A stretch of DNA of 64,000 nucleotides from Maribacter sp. HTCC2170 (GCF_000153165.2 NC_014472.1:62001-126000), one strand, 5' to 3'. Positions 52,901 to 64,000 are shown, numbered from the stretch's first letter. The notes: generated from the letters alone by a model not told the origin. Numbers and translations are program-made.

Positions 52901-54301
52901 GACGGTGCTAAAGGTGATAAAGGTGACAAAGGAGACAAGGGTGACACCGGTACCGCTGGTATTGATGGAATCAATGGATTAGATGGAACCAACGGAATAG
53001 ACGGAACAGATGGCGCTAAAGGTGATAAAGGTGACAAGGGGGTTACCGGAGCCGCTGGTGCAGATGGTATCAATGGAACCAACGGAATAGATGGTGCTAA
53101 AGGTGACAAGGGTGACAAAGGAGATACCGGAGCTGCTGGTGCAGATGGTATTAATGGAACCAACGGAATAGACGGCGCCAAAGGAGATAAAGGTGACAAG
53201 GGCGATACCGGAGCCGCTGGTACAGATGGTATCAATGGAACCAACGGATTGGATGGAACCAACGGAATAGATGGTGATAAAGGTGACAAAGGAGACAAGG
53301 GTGACACCGGTACCGCTGGTATTGATGGAATCAATGGATTAGATGGAACCAACGGAATAGACGGAACAGATGGCGCTAAAGGTGATAAAGGTGACAAGGG
53401 GGTTACCGGAGCCGCTGGTGCAGATGGTATCAATGGAACCAACGGAATAGATGGTGCTAAAGGTGACAAGGGTGACAAAGGAGATACCGGAGCTGCTGGT
53501 GCAGATGGTATTAATGGAACCAACGGAATAGACGGCGCCAAAGGAGATAAAGGTGACAAGGGCGATACCGGAGCCGCTGGTACAGATGGTATCAATGGAA
53601 CCAACGGATTGGATGGAACCAACGGAATAGATGGTGCTAAAGGTGACAAAGGAGACAAAGGTGATACCGGAGCTGCTGGTGCAGCTGGTATTGACGGAAC
53701 CAACGGAATAGACGGAACCAACGGAACTGATGGCGCTAAAGGAGATAAAGGCGACAAAGGAGACAAGGGTGATACCGGAGCTGCTGGTGCAGCTGGTATT
53801 GACGGAACCAACGGAATAGACGGAACCAACGGAACTGATGGCGCTAAAGGAGATAAAGGTGACAAAGGTGATAAAGGTGATAAAGGTGACAAAGGTGACA
53901 AGGGTGACAAGGGCGATACCGGAGCTGCTGGTGCAGATGGTATCAACGGAACTGATGGCGCCAAAGGAGATAAAGGTGACAAGGGTGATGACGGAGATTC
54001 CTTTATAAAGGCATTTGGCAAAGTTAATTCCAATGGATCGGCATTACGTATTCAAAATGCGACGGTTCAAAGGTTATCCACAGGAAGATATAGGGTCACT
54101 CTAAGTTCATCAAGATCCACAGCAAACTATATTGTTCAATTAACAGTTGAAGAATCTTATTCCAGAAGGGACAATATCGATATTCATATTACATCCCAAA
54201 CTTCTTCAAGCTTTGAAGTAGTCATTTCAGAAGGAGACAATGGAGGTACGGCTAATACAGTAAGAGATAGAAAGTGGCACTTTACCGTAATGGATTATTA
54301 A
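49955..54301 (+). CDS. A2: giant collagen-like Gly-X-Y surface protein
   Basis: A 1448-residue secreted protein. Signal peptide (cleavage before Q21), A-family N-terminal domain (KIGENPNNID, IELES, C74 and C87), and a linker. From residue 126 to about 1348 runs an unbroken collagen-like region of about 407 Gly-X-Y triplets with blocks such as GDKGDTGAAGAD and GINGTNGTDGAK, rich in Lys-Asp pairs and poor in Pro. The C-terminal ~100 residues are globular (IKAFGKVNSNG, STGRYRVTL, NYIVQLTVEE, SSSFEVVISEGDNGGT), shared with A3, and may nucleate trimers. A triple-helical filament perhaps 350 nm long would be expected from 0.29 nm per residue. Confidence 0.92.
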   Translation: MYLKKLGFLLLLLGVQFMTAQVKIGENPNNIDAASIIELESTTKALVLTRVSTTQMQSISPLRGALVYNIDVQCVYYFDGNNWINLCDNNSNKTGTAIISTIDNNNGTFTFNYSDGTNFTTSNLIGPTGAKGDKGDKGDTGAAGADGINGTNGTDGAKGDKGDKGDTGAAGADGLNGTNGTDGAKGDKGDKGDTGAAGAAGIDGTNGIDGTNGTDGAKGDKGDTGAAGADGINGTNGTDGAKGDKGDKGDTGAAGVDGIDGTNGTDGAKGDKGDKGDTGTAGADGINGTNGIDGAKGDKGDKGDTGAAGTDGTNGTNGIDGAKGDKGDKGDTGAAGADGINGTNGTDGAKGDTGDTGAAGADGINGTNGIDGTNGIDGAKGDKGDKGDTGAAGADGINGTNGIDGTDGAKGDKGDKGDKGDTGAAGAAGTDGTNGTNGIDGAKGDKGDKGDTGAAGAAGINGTNGTDGAKGDTGDTGAAGADGINGTNGIDGTNGIDGAKGDKGDKGDTGAAGADGINGTNGIDGTDGAKGDKGDKGDTGAAGADGINGTNGIDGAKGDKGDKGDTGDTGAAGADGINGTNGTDGAKGDKGDKGDTGAAGADGLNGTNGIDGAKGDKGDKGDTGAAGADGINGTNGTDGAKGDTGDTGDTGAAGADGINGTNGIDGTNGIDGTNGIDGAKGDKGDTGAAGADGTNGTNGIDGTKGDKGDKGDTGAAGANGINGTNGIDGAKGDKGDKGDTGASGADGINGTNGTDGAKGDKGDTGAAGADGINGTNGTDGAKGDKGDKGDKGDTGTAGADGINGTNGTDGAKGDTGDTGAAGADGINGTNGIDGTNGIDGAKGDKGDKGDTGAAGADGINGTNGIDGTDGAKGDKGDKGDTGAAGADGINGTNGIDGAKGDTGDTGAAGADGINGTNGIDGTNGIDGAKGDKGDKGDTGAAGADGINGTNGIDGTDGAKGDKGDKGDTGAAGADGINGTNGIDGAKGDKGDKGDKGDTGTAGIDGINGLDGTNGIDGTDGAKGDKGDKGVTGAAGADGINGTNGIDGAKGDKGDKGDTGAAGADGINGTNGIDGAKGDKGDKGDTGAAGTDGINGTNGLDGTNGIDGDKGDKGDKGDTGTAGIDGINGLDGTNGIDGTDGAKGDKGDKGVTGAAGADGINGTNGIDGAKGDKGDKGDTGAAGADGINGTNGIDGAKGDKGDKGDTGAAGTDGINGTNGLDGTNGIDGAKGDKGDKGDTGAAGAAGIDGTNGIDGTNGTDGAKGDKGDKGDKGDTGAAGAAGIDGTNGIDGTNGTDGAKGDKGDKGDKGDKGDKGDKGDKGDTGAAGADGINGTDGAKGDKGDKGDDGDSFIKAFGKVNSNGSALRIQNATVQRLSTGRYRVTLSSSRSTANYIVQLTVEESYSRRDNIDIHITSQTSSSFEVVISEGDNGGTANTVRDRKWHFTVMDY
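50879..51575 (+). repeat. 360-bp tandem duplication in A2 (N-terminal third)
   Basis: The segment starting near 50879 reappears near 51239: lines of sequence 360 bp apart match over about 335 bp with only one difference noticed, GAT versus GCT (Asp to Ala, near 50968/51328), before diverging near 51216/51576. 360 bp is 40 Gly-X-Y triplets. Confidence 0.85.
52380..52901 (+). repeat. 261-bp tandem duplication in A2
   Basis: The block at about 52380-52640 is repeated at 52641-52901, recognisable by the GGAGATACTGGAGATACTGG start at 52391 and again at 52652. 261 bp is 29 triplets, so the frame and the triplet phase are kept. Confidence 0.8.
52913..53635 (+). repeat. Perfect 360-bp tandem duplication in A2 (C-terminal third)
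   Basis: Bases 52913-53275 and 53273-53635 are identical over 363 bp by direct line comparison, including the marker GGGGTTACCGGAGCCGCTGG (GVTGAAG), which occurs only in these two copies as far as I could see. No silent differences were found, so the duplication is very recent. Confidence 0.92.
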
Positions 54302-55494
54302 TGGGAAGAATAATGAATACCAGAATATACATATTAGGAATTGGATTTTTATCCACCTTGTTTTGTTCCCAAAAGAACAATGCTCAAGAAGCTGTTCATA
54401 ATTTTGGCACTATTCAGCTGCATAATACCGCTGCGGTTGGTTTTCATATAGATCTAATCAACAATGGTAGTTTTGATCAAAATTTAGGACTTGTGGGGTT
54501 TTATGGAGAAGAGGAATCAATAAAGATTTCTGGAGCCTTCACTCCTATCTTTTATGATACCGAAATTGCCGTGGATAATGGTTTATTTTTGGATACCGCT
54601 ATTGGCGCTATCAATAACGTAAATTTGATCTCAGGTAACATTATTACTCCCAGAGATTATACCTCAGTTTTTTCGAATTTTTTGGATGAAGCTTTTTACG
54701 TTGGTGAAAATGCAATTTCACTTGTAGATGGTTACGCGGCAATAACCAATAAGGAATCGTTTACATTTCCAATTGGAACCAATCAGCGTCTACGACCTCT
54801 TACAATAGACTCGTACGGGGTGAACGCCCAAGCAAAATGTGCCTATTTCGACGAAGACCCAAATTCCCCTTCTACCTTTGGTAAAATCTTTGAAACACAA
54901 AAAAAAGGAACGGAATATTTAAAAGTGAGTTCAGAGGAATTCTGGCATTTAGAAGGTGAAATGCCCTCAAAAGTAACCCTTACCTGGGATGAATGGAGTA
55001 ATGTTGGCACCTTAGGTGAATATTTGAACAACCTTAAAGTTGTAGGCTGGAGCAAGGAACAAGGCAAATGGATTAATCTAGGGAATAGCCATGTCGATGG
55101 TGGCATGAATTACGGAAAGATAACCTCTGAAGCTTTTGTACCTAATGATTATGAAATAATCACCATTGGTGGCAATGATGATGAATTGGAAGAATTCAGT
55201 ACAATGGACTTGGGCAACTACTTTCTTACACCTAACGGGGATGGCCAAAATGATTACTTAGTTCTCGATGGCATCAAAGAATCACCGAGTAACCAGATCC
55301 AGATTTTTAACAGATATGGGGTTTTGGTTTATTCAAAGTCAAACTACGAAAATGACTTCAACGGGGTTTCAAACAGTAAATTTGTGATTGATAAAGGTTC
55401 TAGTTTAACATCGGGCATATACTTCTACATGATTAAACTCAATGATGTAAGACAAAAGCATCAAGGATACTTGTATCTAATTTATAATCAGTGA
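54301..55494 (+). CDS. B2: T9SS type B sorting-domain protein
   Basis: A 397-residue paralogue of B1 and B3. The ATG at 54301 shares a base with the A2 stop (TAATG), indicating coupled translation; an ATG at 54313 is also possible. Signal peptide with cleavage near KNNAQ. B-family motifs: VHNFGTIQLHNTAAVGFHIDL, LGLVGFYG, FPIGTNQRLRPLTI, KCAYFDEDPNS, EFWHLEGE, VVGWSKEQGKWINLG. The type B C-terminal domain (about 302-397) has the full LTPNGDGQNDYLVL motif, IFNRYGVLVY and SGIYFYMI. Predicted T9SS cargo, attached to or secreted at the surface, with A2 as partner by position. Confidence 0.9.
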   Translation: MGRIMNTRIYILGIGFLSTLFCSQKNNAQEAVHNFGTIQLHNTAAVGFHIDLINNGSFDQNLGLVGFYGEEESIKISGAFTPIFYDTEIAVDNGLFLDTAIGAINNVNLISGNIITPRDYTSVFSNFLDEAFYVGENAISLVDGYAAITNKESFTFPIGTNQRLRPLTIDSYGVNAQAKCAYFDEDPNSPSTFGKIFETQKKGTEYLKVSSEEFWHLEGEMPSKVTLTWDEWSNVGTLGEYLNNLKVVGWSKEQGKWINLGNSHVDGGMNYGKITSEAFVPNDYEIITIGGNDDELEEFSTMDLGNYFLTPNGDGQNDYLVLDGIKESPSNQIQIFNRYGVLVYSKSNYENDFNGVSNSKFVIDKGSSLTSGIYFYMIKLNDVRQKHQGYLYLIYNQ

Positions 55495-59606
<4,112 letters not shown>

Positions 59607-59610
59607 TGTA

Positions 59611-60732
59611 ATGAAAGAAAAACTATACATATTTGTTCTGGTATTGTTTGGCAGCAACAGCTATGCCCAAATTGACGGAAACTTGCTATTAGGTCTTACA
59701 AATGCCACAACAACGGAGATACAATCAATTAACAACCCTGTTGTGGGATCAATAATCTATAACACATCAATCAATGGCATATTTCACTATACAGGTAGTA
59801 CTTGGGAAAGTGTAAAAAGTGCATCCAGTGCTTGGAATTCAAATGGTAATTCTGGAACAACTTCCAGTACCGACTTTATTGGAACTACAGATGTTCAGGA
59901 TTTTGTTCTAAAATCCAATAATATTGAAAAATTAAGATTAGTTAAGGATAGAGGTCAAGTGCTAGTGAATCAAGCAAGTGTCTTTAATAACCACCCAATG
60001 GTTATAAAGGCCAACGGAGTAGATGTATTGGCTTTTGAAGACAGTACAGGTGCCCCCAAATGGCATTGGAACTTATTACAAAATGGGTTAAACTTTGTTG
60101 AATCAAACGTCGCAGATTATCGTTTGTTTCTAGAAAATGGAGGTCAAGTCGGAATTAATACCAATACACCCACTAATCAACTAGATGTAAATGGCAGCGC
60201 TAGAATTCGGGTTTTGGAAAATGCGACGGATAACGATAATGTAATAACAGCGGACACAGATGGTGTGCTGCATCAATCAAAAATAAATTATGGTGGCCGA
60301 TGGACTAATTCCAACACTAGTACCAATCTCAATGTCAATAATTCTAATGTTCCTATTTTCGGAACACAGGATTACCTGGACGCAGGAACAAGTTTATATC
60401 AGGTTAATGGAAATACACTTATAGTTAAGGAAGCCGGCAGATACGATATCAGGGCCAACATATATTTATTGGGAATCTTCAATAATTCTAGAACTAGGAC
60501 AAATACCACTGCAAGGATTGCTGTAAATGGGGCCCCAGTTGGTGCAATGGGTGCTACTGGATATATTCGGTTTACTAATAACCACGAAGAATCAAGCTTA
60601 CATTTAAATGAAATTATACAATTAAATGTCAATGATGTTATCACAATTGTCACCTTTATGGAGGCCAATACCGGAGAAGTAAGATTTAATGGTTCGGGAA
60701 CCTCAAGTTTTATGATAAATAAATTAAAATAG
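59611..60732 (+). CDS. A4: secreted protein with C1q/TNF-like C-terminal domain
   Basis: A 373-residue secreted protein (cleavage near NSYAQ). Its N-terminal ~60 residues (SIIYNTSINGIFHYTGSTWE) are a reduced version of the A-family domain lacking both cysteines. The middle contains the tail-fibre signature VGINTNTPTNQLDVNGSARI. The last ~130 residues look like a C1q/TNF jelly roll (VKEAGRYDIRANIYL, TARIAVNGAPVG, LHLNEIIQLNVNDVITI, GEVRFNGSGTSSFMI), a trimeric fold often found at the tips of collagen-like fibres. It lies between A3 and B3 with gaps of 4 bp each, so it may be a fibre cap or adhesin. Confidence 0.83.
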   Translation: MKEKLYIFVLVLFGSNSYAQIDGNLLLGLTNATTTEIQSINNPVVGSIIYNTSINGIFHYTGSTWESVKSASSAWNSNGNSGTTSSTDFIGTTDVQDFVLKSNNIEKLRLVKDRGQVLVNQASVFNNHPMVIKANGVDVLAFEDSTGAPKWHWNLLQNGLNFVESNVADYRLFLENGGQVGINTNTPTNQLDVNGSARIRVLENATDNDNVITADTDGVLHQSKINYGGRWTNSNTSTNLNVNNSNVPIFGTQDYLDAGTSLYQVNGNTLIVKEAGRYDIRANIYLLGIFNNSRTRTNTTARIAVNGAPVGAMGATGYIRFTNNHEESSLHLNEIIQLNVNDVITIVTFMEANTGEVRFNGSGTSSFMINKLK

Positions 60733-60736
60733 CGTT

Positions 60737-61879
60737 TTGAAATCTATATCCTTAACAATAATACTATTTATAAGTCAACAGCTTATAGGTCAACAGGCCG
60801 TGCATAACTTTGGGGGTCTACAATTGCATGATCATGGTTCAATGGGTTTTCATTCTGACTTCATTAATGATGCTGGTTTTGATAAGAACCTAGGCCTAGT
60901 TGGATTTTACCATGATGCAACTAACCTTCTGGTTTCTGGGACTTCCAGTCCAGTCTTCTATGATTTTGAAATGGCTATCGAAAACAATCTATATATAGAC
61001 GTATCAATTGGTATAGATAATTCCCTCAACTTTATTTATGGGAATATCATCTCTTCGAGAGACAAAAAAAATGTGTATGTAAAGCTTTCTGAAAATGCCA
61101 TCTATGATGGTGAAATGAACCTTTCAAAAATTGATGGACATGTCGCTGTTGAAAATCAAAAAGAGTTTAGCTTCCCAGTAGGTTATGACGATATATTAAG
61201 ACCCTTGACAATCAAATTCATTGATGAAACTTTCTTCGCAAAGTGCGAATATTACCATGAAAGTGCTGACCTTCCCAGTAGCTATTCCACAGGCCAAGAC
61301 TTTACTAAAAAGGACATTACTTTAGGCTCAATACACCCGGAAGAGTTTTGGAAATTAGGGACTTCGGGAATGGTTCAGGTCTCATTAAATTGGAAAGAAG
61401 AATCTAATCTATCCACATCCACAAAAAAAATTGACAATGTAATGGTCACCGCTTGGAATAAAAAAGATGAACAATGGGATAATCTTGGTAATTCGAAATT
61501 CGAAGGAAATTTAGATGAAGGTGTGGTAACCTCAAACGTCTTTAATGCAAACAATTATGAAGTCTTTACGCTAGGCTTCTTATTTGATATAGAGACAAAT
61601 AAACCAGGCAATTACGCATTAACACCTAACGGTGATGGTGTCAACGACTATTTTGCCCTGGATATTATTGAGCGATCTCCTGATAATGAATTAAAAATCT
61701 TCAACCGGTCAGGAAGGTTGGTTTATGAAAAAACGAACTACAAGAATGAATTCCATGGTATTGCCAATAAAAACACCAACAAAATCAATCAAAAGCTTCC
61801 AAAAGGGGTATATTACTATATAATTGAACTGAAAGATCTGAACCTTAAGCACCAAGGATATTTTTATTTGTCGCTCTAA
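60737..61879 (+). CDS. B3: T9SS type B sorting-domain protein
   Basis: A 380-residue paralogue of B1 and B2, last gene of module 3. The start is a TTG at 60737, 4 bp after the A4 stop, which gives a good signal peptide (KSISLTIILFISQQLIGQQ); no ATG fits. B-family motifs: VHNFGGLQLHDHGSMGFHSDF, LGLVGFYH, FPVGYDDILRPLTI, KCEYYHES, EFWKLG. The type B C-terminal domain (about 288-380) has LTPNGDGVNDYFAL, IFNRSGRLVY and KGVYYYII. Expected at the cell surface after T9SS export. Confidence 0.9.
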   Translation: MKSISLTIILFISQQLIGQQAVHNFGGLQLHDHGSMGFHSDFINDAGFDKNLGLVGFYHDATNLLVSGTSSPVFYDFEMAIENNLYIDVSIGIDNSLNFIYGNIISSRDKKNVYVKLSENAIYDGEMNLSKIDGHVAVENQKEFSFPVGYDDILRPLTIKFIDETFFAKCEYYHESADLPSSYSTGQDFTKKDITLGSIHPEEFWKLGTSGMVQVSLNWKEESNLSTSTKKIDNVMVTAWNKKDEQWDNLGNSKFEGNLDEGVVTSNVFNANNYEVFTLGFLFDIETNKPGNYALTPNGDGVNDYFALDIIERSPDNELKIFNRSGRLVYEKTNYKNEFHGIANKNTNKINQKLPKGVYYYIIELKDLNLKHQGYFYLSL

Positions 61880-62252
61880 CTATTTGGCTACAATTTTCCT
61901 TACTAAGACAATTTCAATATTCAGAAATAATTAAATGCTTAAATATTGATCAAAGACCTAATAGTTGGTAGCCAACTAATATGGTAAAGGGGCATACTTT
62001 TTCTATTCATCTTTTTTTTATTCTTTTTAGTATTTATACCAATTTAGTACCACATTGAAAATACTATTTTGCATTGGTTAGCACTTGCTTCTAAACAATA
62101 CTATTTTCATAAATTGGTGTAAAAATTGGAATTCCGTTATATTCAATCCATAATATTTTCCGTTGTAGTTATGGAATTTCTTATTATTGGCAAAGTTATT
62201 GAGATATTCCACCTTGAATTAAGATAGAATAACCCAGAAAATTCATGATAAG
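61880..62252. other. Intergenic region after module 3
   Basis: 373 bp without a gene. A 7-bp hairpin TAGTTGG-TAG-CCAACTA (61962-61978) may be a weak transcription end. An 89-bp imperfect palindrome follows (62034-62122, separate entry). No convincing promoter for the M15 peptidase gene was identified. Confidence 0.5.
62034..62122. repeat. 89-bp imperfect palindromic element (REP/MITE-like)
   Basis: The outer arms TTATACCAATTTA (62034-62046) and TAAATTGGTGTAA (62110-62122) pair in 12 of 13 positions. The inner arms TGAAAATACTATT (62056-62068) and AATACTATTTTCA (62097-62109) pair in 12 of 13. Nine extra bases (GTACCACAT) lie only between the left arms. The inner 28 bases form a loop. No transposase is present, so this is either a non-autonomous mobile element remnant or a structured RNA/DNA repeat. 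Confidence 0.6.
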
Positions 62253-62987
62253 ATGAAACGCAGGTCATTTATAAAAAAAAGCAGTATTTCCGGTTTAGCA
62301 CTAACAATGGTGCCCTCTTTCGTGTTCCCAAACGAAAATGAATATTCGGTCCTTGAATTAATGGGCAAAGAAGACATACAGCTCTATGGTGAAGGAATCA
62401 ACCTTCGAAAAGAAGCACACGATGCCTTTCTAAAAATGAAAAAAGCAGCGTATAGTGATGGTATCGACCTTAAAATTGTTTCAAGCTATCGCAATTATTA
62501 CAGACAAGAAGGGATTTGGGAAAGAAAATATATGCGTTATACCGAAGACGATGGTATGACACCATTGAAGGCTATTGATAAAATCATTGAGTATTCGACG
62601 ATTCCTGGTACGAGTAGACACCATTGGGGTACCGATATTGATATTATAGATGGGTACCGAAAAACCACTGGTGATGTTTTAGTACCTGAAAAATTTGAAT
62701 CCGAAGGCCCATTTGTAGACCTTAAGAAATGGATGGATGAAAACTGTAATTCTTTTGGTTACTATTTGGTGTATACAAACGAACCTAAAAGAAGGGGATT
62801 TAAATATGAACCTTGGCACTACAGCTATGCCCCAATTTCAATTCCCATGTTAACTGCATACAGACGATTGAATATCTTACAATTGCTACGACAAGAAGAG
62901 TTGTACGGCAGCGAACATTTTACAACCGGTTTTATAAAAAATTATATCCAAAACAATATTTTAGATATAAATCCTGAGCTTTTATAA
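62253..62987 (+). CDS. Tat-exported M15-family D-alanyl-D-alanine carboxypeptidase
   Basis: A 244-residue VanY-like peptidase that trims or recycles peptidoglycan stem peptides. The N-terminus MKRRSFIKKSSISGLAL matches the twin-arginine consensus RRxFxK, so it is expected to leave the cell folded, perhaps with zinc bound. Zinc ligands follow the pattern SxHxxGxxxD in SRHHWGTDID (121-130: H123, D130), with the catalytic Glu and third ligand in EPWHYSY (E186, H189). The gene is 40 bp upstream of the M48 peptidase gene on the same strand. Confidence 0.92.
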   Translation: MKRRSFIKKSSISGLALTMVPSFVFPNENEYSVLELMGKEDIQLYGEGINLRKEAHDAFLKMKKAAYSDGIDLKIVSSYRNYYRQEGIWERKYMRYTEDDGMTPLKAIDKIIEYSTIPGTSRHHWGTDIDIIDGYRKTTGDVLVPEKFESEGPFVDLKKWMDENCNSFGYYLVYTNEPKRRGFKYEPWHYSYAPISIPMLTAYRRLNILQLLRQEELYGSEHFTTGFIKNYIQNNILDINPELL

Positions 62988-63027
62988 GTCTTTTTGTAAA
63001 TTGTGGCAACACTGAACACCATTTACT

Positions 63028-63792
63028 ATGAGAAGAGGAAGCTGGAAAATTAGAATTTTCATTGGTTTGGCTATAGTTGCCTTTGCCTTCATTCAACGCT
63101 GTAACAACAAAGAAGAAAACCCATATACAGGTCGGGTACAAAATATTAATATGACCTCTGAGCAAGAAATTGCTATAGGTTTGCAGAGTGCTCCCGAAAT
63201 GGCCCAGCAACATGGTGGTCTTTACCCAGATGAACGTTTACAATCATTGGTCGACTTTGTTGGCAAAAAGTTGGTGGATAACAGTATTGCCAGAAACACA
63301 CCTTATAAATACGATTTTCATTTATTAGCGGACGATCGGACCATAAATGCATTTGCACTACCAGGTGGACAGATTTTTATAACCTATGCCTTGTTTTCAA
63401 AGTTAAATGAAGCACAATTGGCAGGAGTTCTAGGACACGAAATTGGCCATGTAATCGGCAGGCATTCGGCTGAAAGAATTGCGGACAGTAATTTTTGGCA
63501 GACCGTTACCATGGGTGCCACAGTTGGGGCAGATGCTGGTGGTATTGTGGGGAGTATTGGACAAAACACCCTTTTAAAAAATGGCCGTGGTGATGAACTG
63601 GAAAGTGATGAACTTGGTGTCTGGTTTATGATAAACTCTGGTTATGAGCCAACGGAAATGATAGAAGTCATGAAAATTCTAAAGGCAGCTGCCGGACCTA
63701 ATAGAGTTCCTGAATTCCAAAGTTCTCATCCTGATCCTGAAAACCGGATTGAGAAAATCAGGGAAGCCATCGCAAAATACAAGGGTCAGTAA
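63028..63792 (+). CDS. M48-family zinc metalloprotease
   Basis: A 254-residue envelope protease. An N-terminal hydrophobic helix (IFIGLAIVAFAFI) anchors or exports it; the following RCNN is not a standard lipobox. The zinc site is HEIGH (137-141) with the third ligand near E192 in DELESDELG, the M48 pattern. The AFALPGGQIFITYALF strand pair is typical of the BepA/LoiP-type group, which degrades misfolded outer-membrane proteins. A role in envelope upkeep beside the M15 enzyme is inferred. Confidence 0.92.
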   Translation: MRRGSWKIRIFIGLAIVAFAFIQRCNNKEENPYTGRVQNINMTSEQEIAIGLQSAPEMAQQHGGLYPDERLQSLVDFVGKKLVDNSIARNTPYKYDFHLLADDRTINAFALPGGQIFITYALFSKLNEAQLAGVLGHEIGHVIGRHSAERIADSNFWQTVTMGATVGADAGGIVGSIGQNTLLKNGRGDELESDELGVWFMINSGYEPTEMIEVMKILKAAAGPNRVPEFQSSHPDPENRIEKIREAIAKYKGQ

Positions 63793-63921
63793 CAATCTAA
63801 TTTAAGTTAAATTCTATGTATATCAAATATTAATTGCTATATTTGACACCCTACCAAATCTTCTATCCGCCTCAAATTTAACCCTTATAGCTTTGATTTA
63901 CAGTTATTTAAACAAAACTAT

Positions 63922-64000
63922 ATGGGAACACTTTTACATTTTAAGAACATTTACACTGAAGCATTCGAGAATTGCAAACCAAGTTTTGTAGTATTACTCT
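63922..64000 (+). CDS. Start of an unidentified gene, cut by the window end
   Basis: An open frame from ATG at 63922 to the last base gives 26 codons (MGTLLHFKNIYTEAFENCK...). It begins with an amphipathic stretch and turns hydrophobic at the end (SFVVLL), which could be the start of a membrane protein. A 129-bp gap separates it from the M48 gene. Too short to identify. Confidence 0.4.
   Translation, partial: MGTLLHFKNIYTEAFENCKPSFVVLL

Larger units (their letters stand above)
50330..53999 (+). repeat. Collagen-like minisatellite of A2
   Basis: About 3.67 kb built from 9-bp Gly-X-Y units organised in larger blocks of about 63-99 bp that alternate (GDK)n-GDT-GAA-GAD and (GIN/GID)-GTN-GTD-GAK. 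The Gly frame is never broken. Larger in-frame duplications are superimposed on it; see separate entries. Such DNA can change copy number by slippage or recombination in 9-bp steps without frameshift. Confidence 0.95.

Noticed and set aside
50330-53999. Possible CRISPR array, because of regular short repeats
   Set aside because: The repeats are coding, have no unique spacers, keep triplet phase and lie within one long protein with a signal peptide.
50290-54033. A 1247-codon minus-strand open frame encoding Pro-Leu-Ser repeats across A2
   Set aside because: It is the mirror of GGN-rich Gly-X-Y codons, which give few stops on the opposite strand. It has no signal peptide, no promoter and no start context, and its composition follows exactly from the sense gene.
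62034-62122. Complete insertion sequence
   Set aside because: Inverted repeats are present but the interior is only 28 bp to the inner arms and has no transposase; at most a non-autonomous remnant.

Overview
The window looks like chromosomal DNA of a marine-type member of the Flavobacteriaceae (Bacteroidota). The DNA is AT-rich, start sites lack purine-rich Shine-Dalgarno boxes, and several promoters carry the Bacteroidota -7 motif TAnnTTTG. Markers of the group include type B C-terminal sorting domains of the type IX secretion system (T9SS), the pyrE/Nudix/ftsH/cdsA/psd neighbourhood and kynurenine-pathway genes. No tRNA, rRNA, CRISPR array or intact insertion sequence was seen.

Region 1 (1-14,600) opens with a truncated multi-PAS histidine kinase and its single-domain response regulator. 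Then come Nudix hydrolase / pyrE (divergent), a SRPBCC protein, birA, and the cluster rsfS-ftsH-LUD protein-cdsA-psd-ACBP, which joins membrane protein quality control to phosphatidylethanolamine synthesis. On the minus strand follow a creatininase-family amidohydrolase, a sterol-desaturase-family membrane hydroxylase, two tandem PPK2 polyphosphate kinases and two small unknown proteins.

Region 2 (14,600-31,200) holds valS, a DUF1573 protein, a PDZ aspartyl protease, an aminotransferase coupled to murB, two ECF sigma factors (one with an anti-sigma factor), lipA, a divergent GAPDH overlapping a TPR hybrid histidine kinase, lpxK, a Nif3-family protein and a coiled-coil protein that has lost its zinc ligands.

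Region 3 (31,200-45,100) carries kynurenine 3-monooxygenase and kynureninase, separated by a ClpP paralogue, a lipoprotein and a divergent MFS/AraC pair. It continues with a GNAT, an O-methyltransferase, PAP2-tatA, an M1 aminopeptidase, a DUF6702-like protein and three overlapping paralogous secreted proteins with a carboxypeptidase-regulatory-like domain.

Region 4 (45,300-61,900) is the most remarkable part. Three consecutive modules each pair a large repetitive secreted protein ('A') with a ~380-residue protein ending in a T9SS type B domain ('B'). All three large A proteins share a gap-free ~67-residue N-terminal domain with two conserved cysteines. A1 carries 80-residue near-identical repeats and an endosialidase-tail-like coiled-coil end. 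A2 and A3 are huge collagen-like Gly-X-Y proteins (about 407 and 318 triplets) that share a C-terminal globular domain. Module 3 also contains A4, a smaller protein with a C1q-like end. A and B genes are separated by at most 8 bp or overlap, while modules are separated by 319-413 bp. I infer a family of surface filament systems in which each repeat-built fibre has a dedicated T9SS-delivered partner. The repeats grow by in-frame tandem duplication.

Region 5 (61,900-64,000) has an intergenic palindromic element, a Tat-exported M15 D,D-carboxypeptidase-like protein, an M48 metalloprotease and the start of one more gene cut by the window end.
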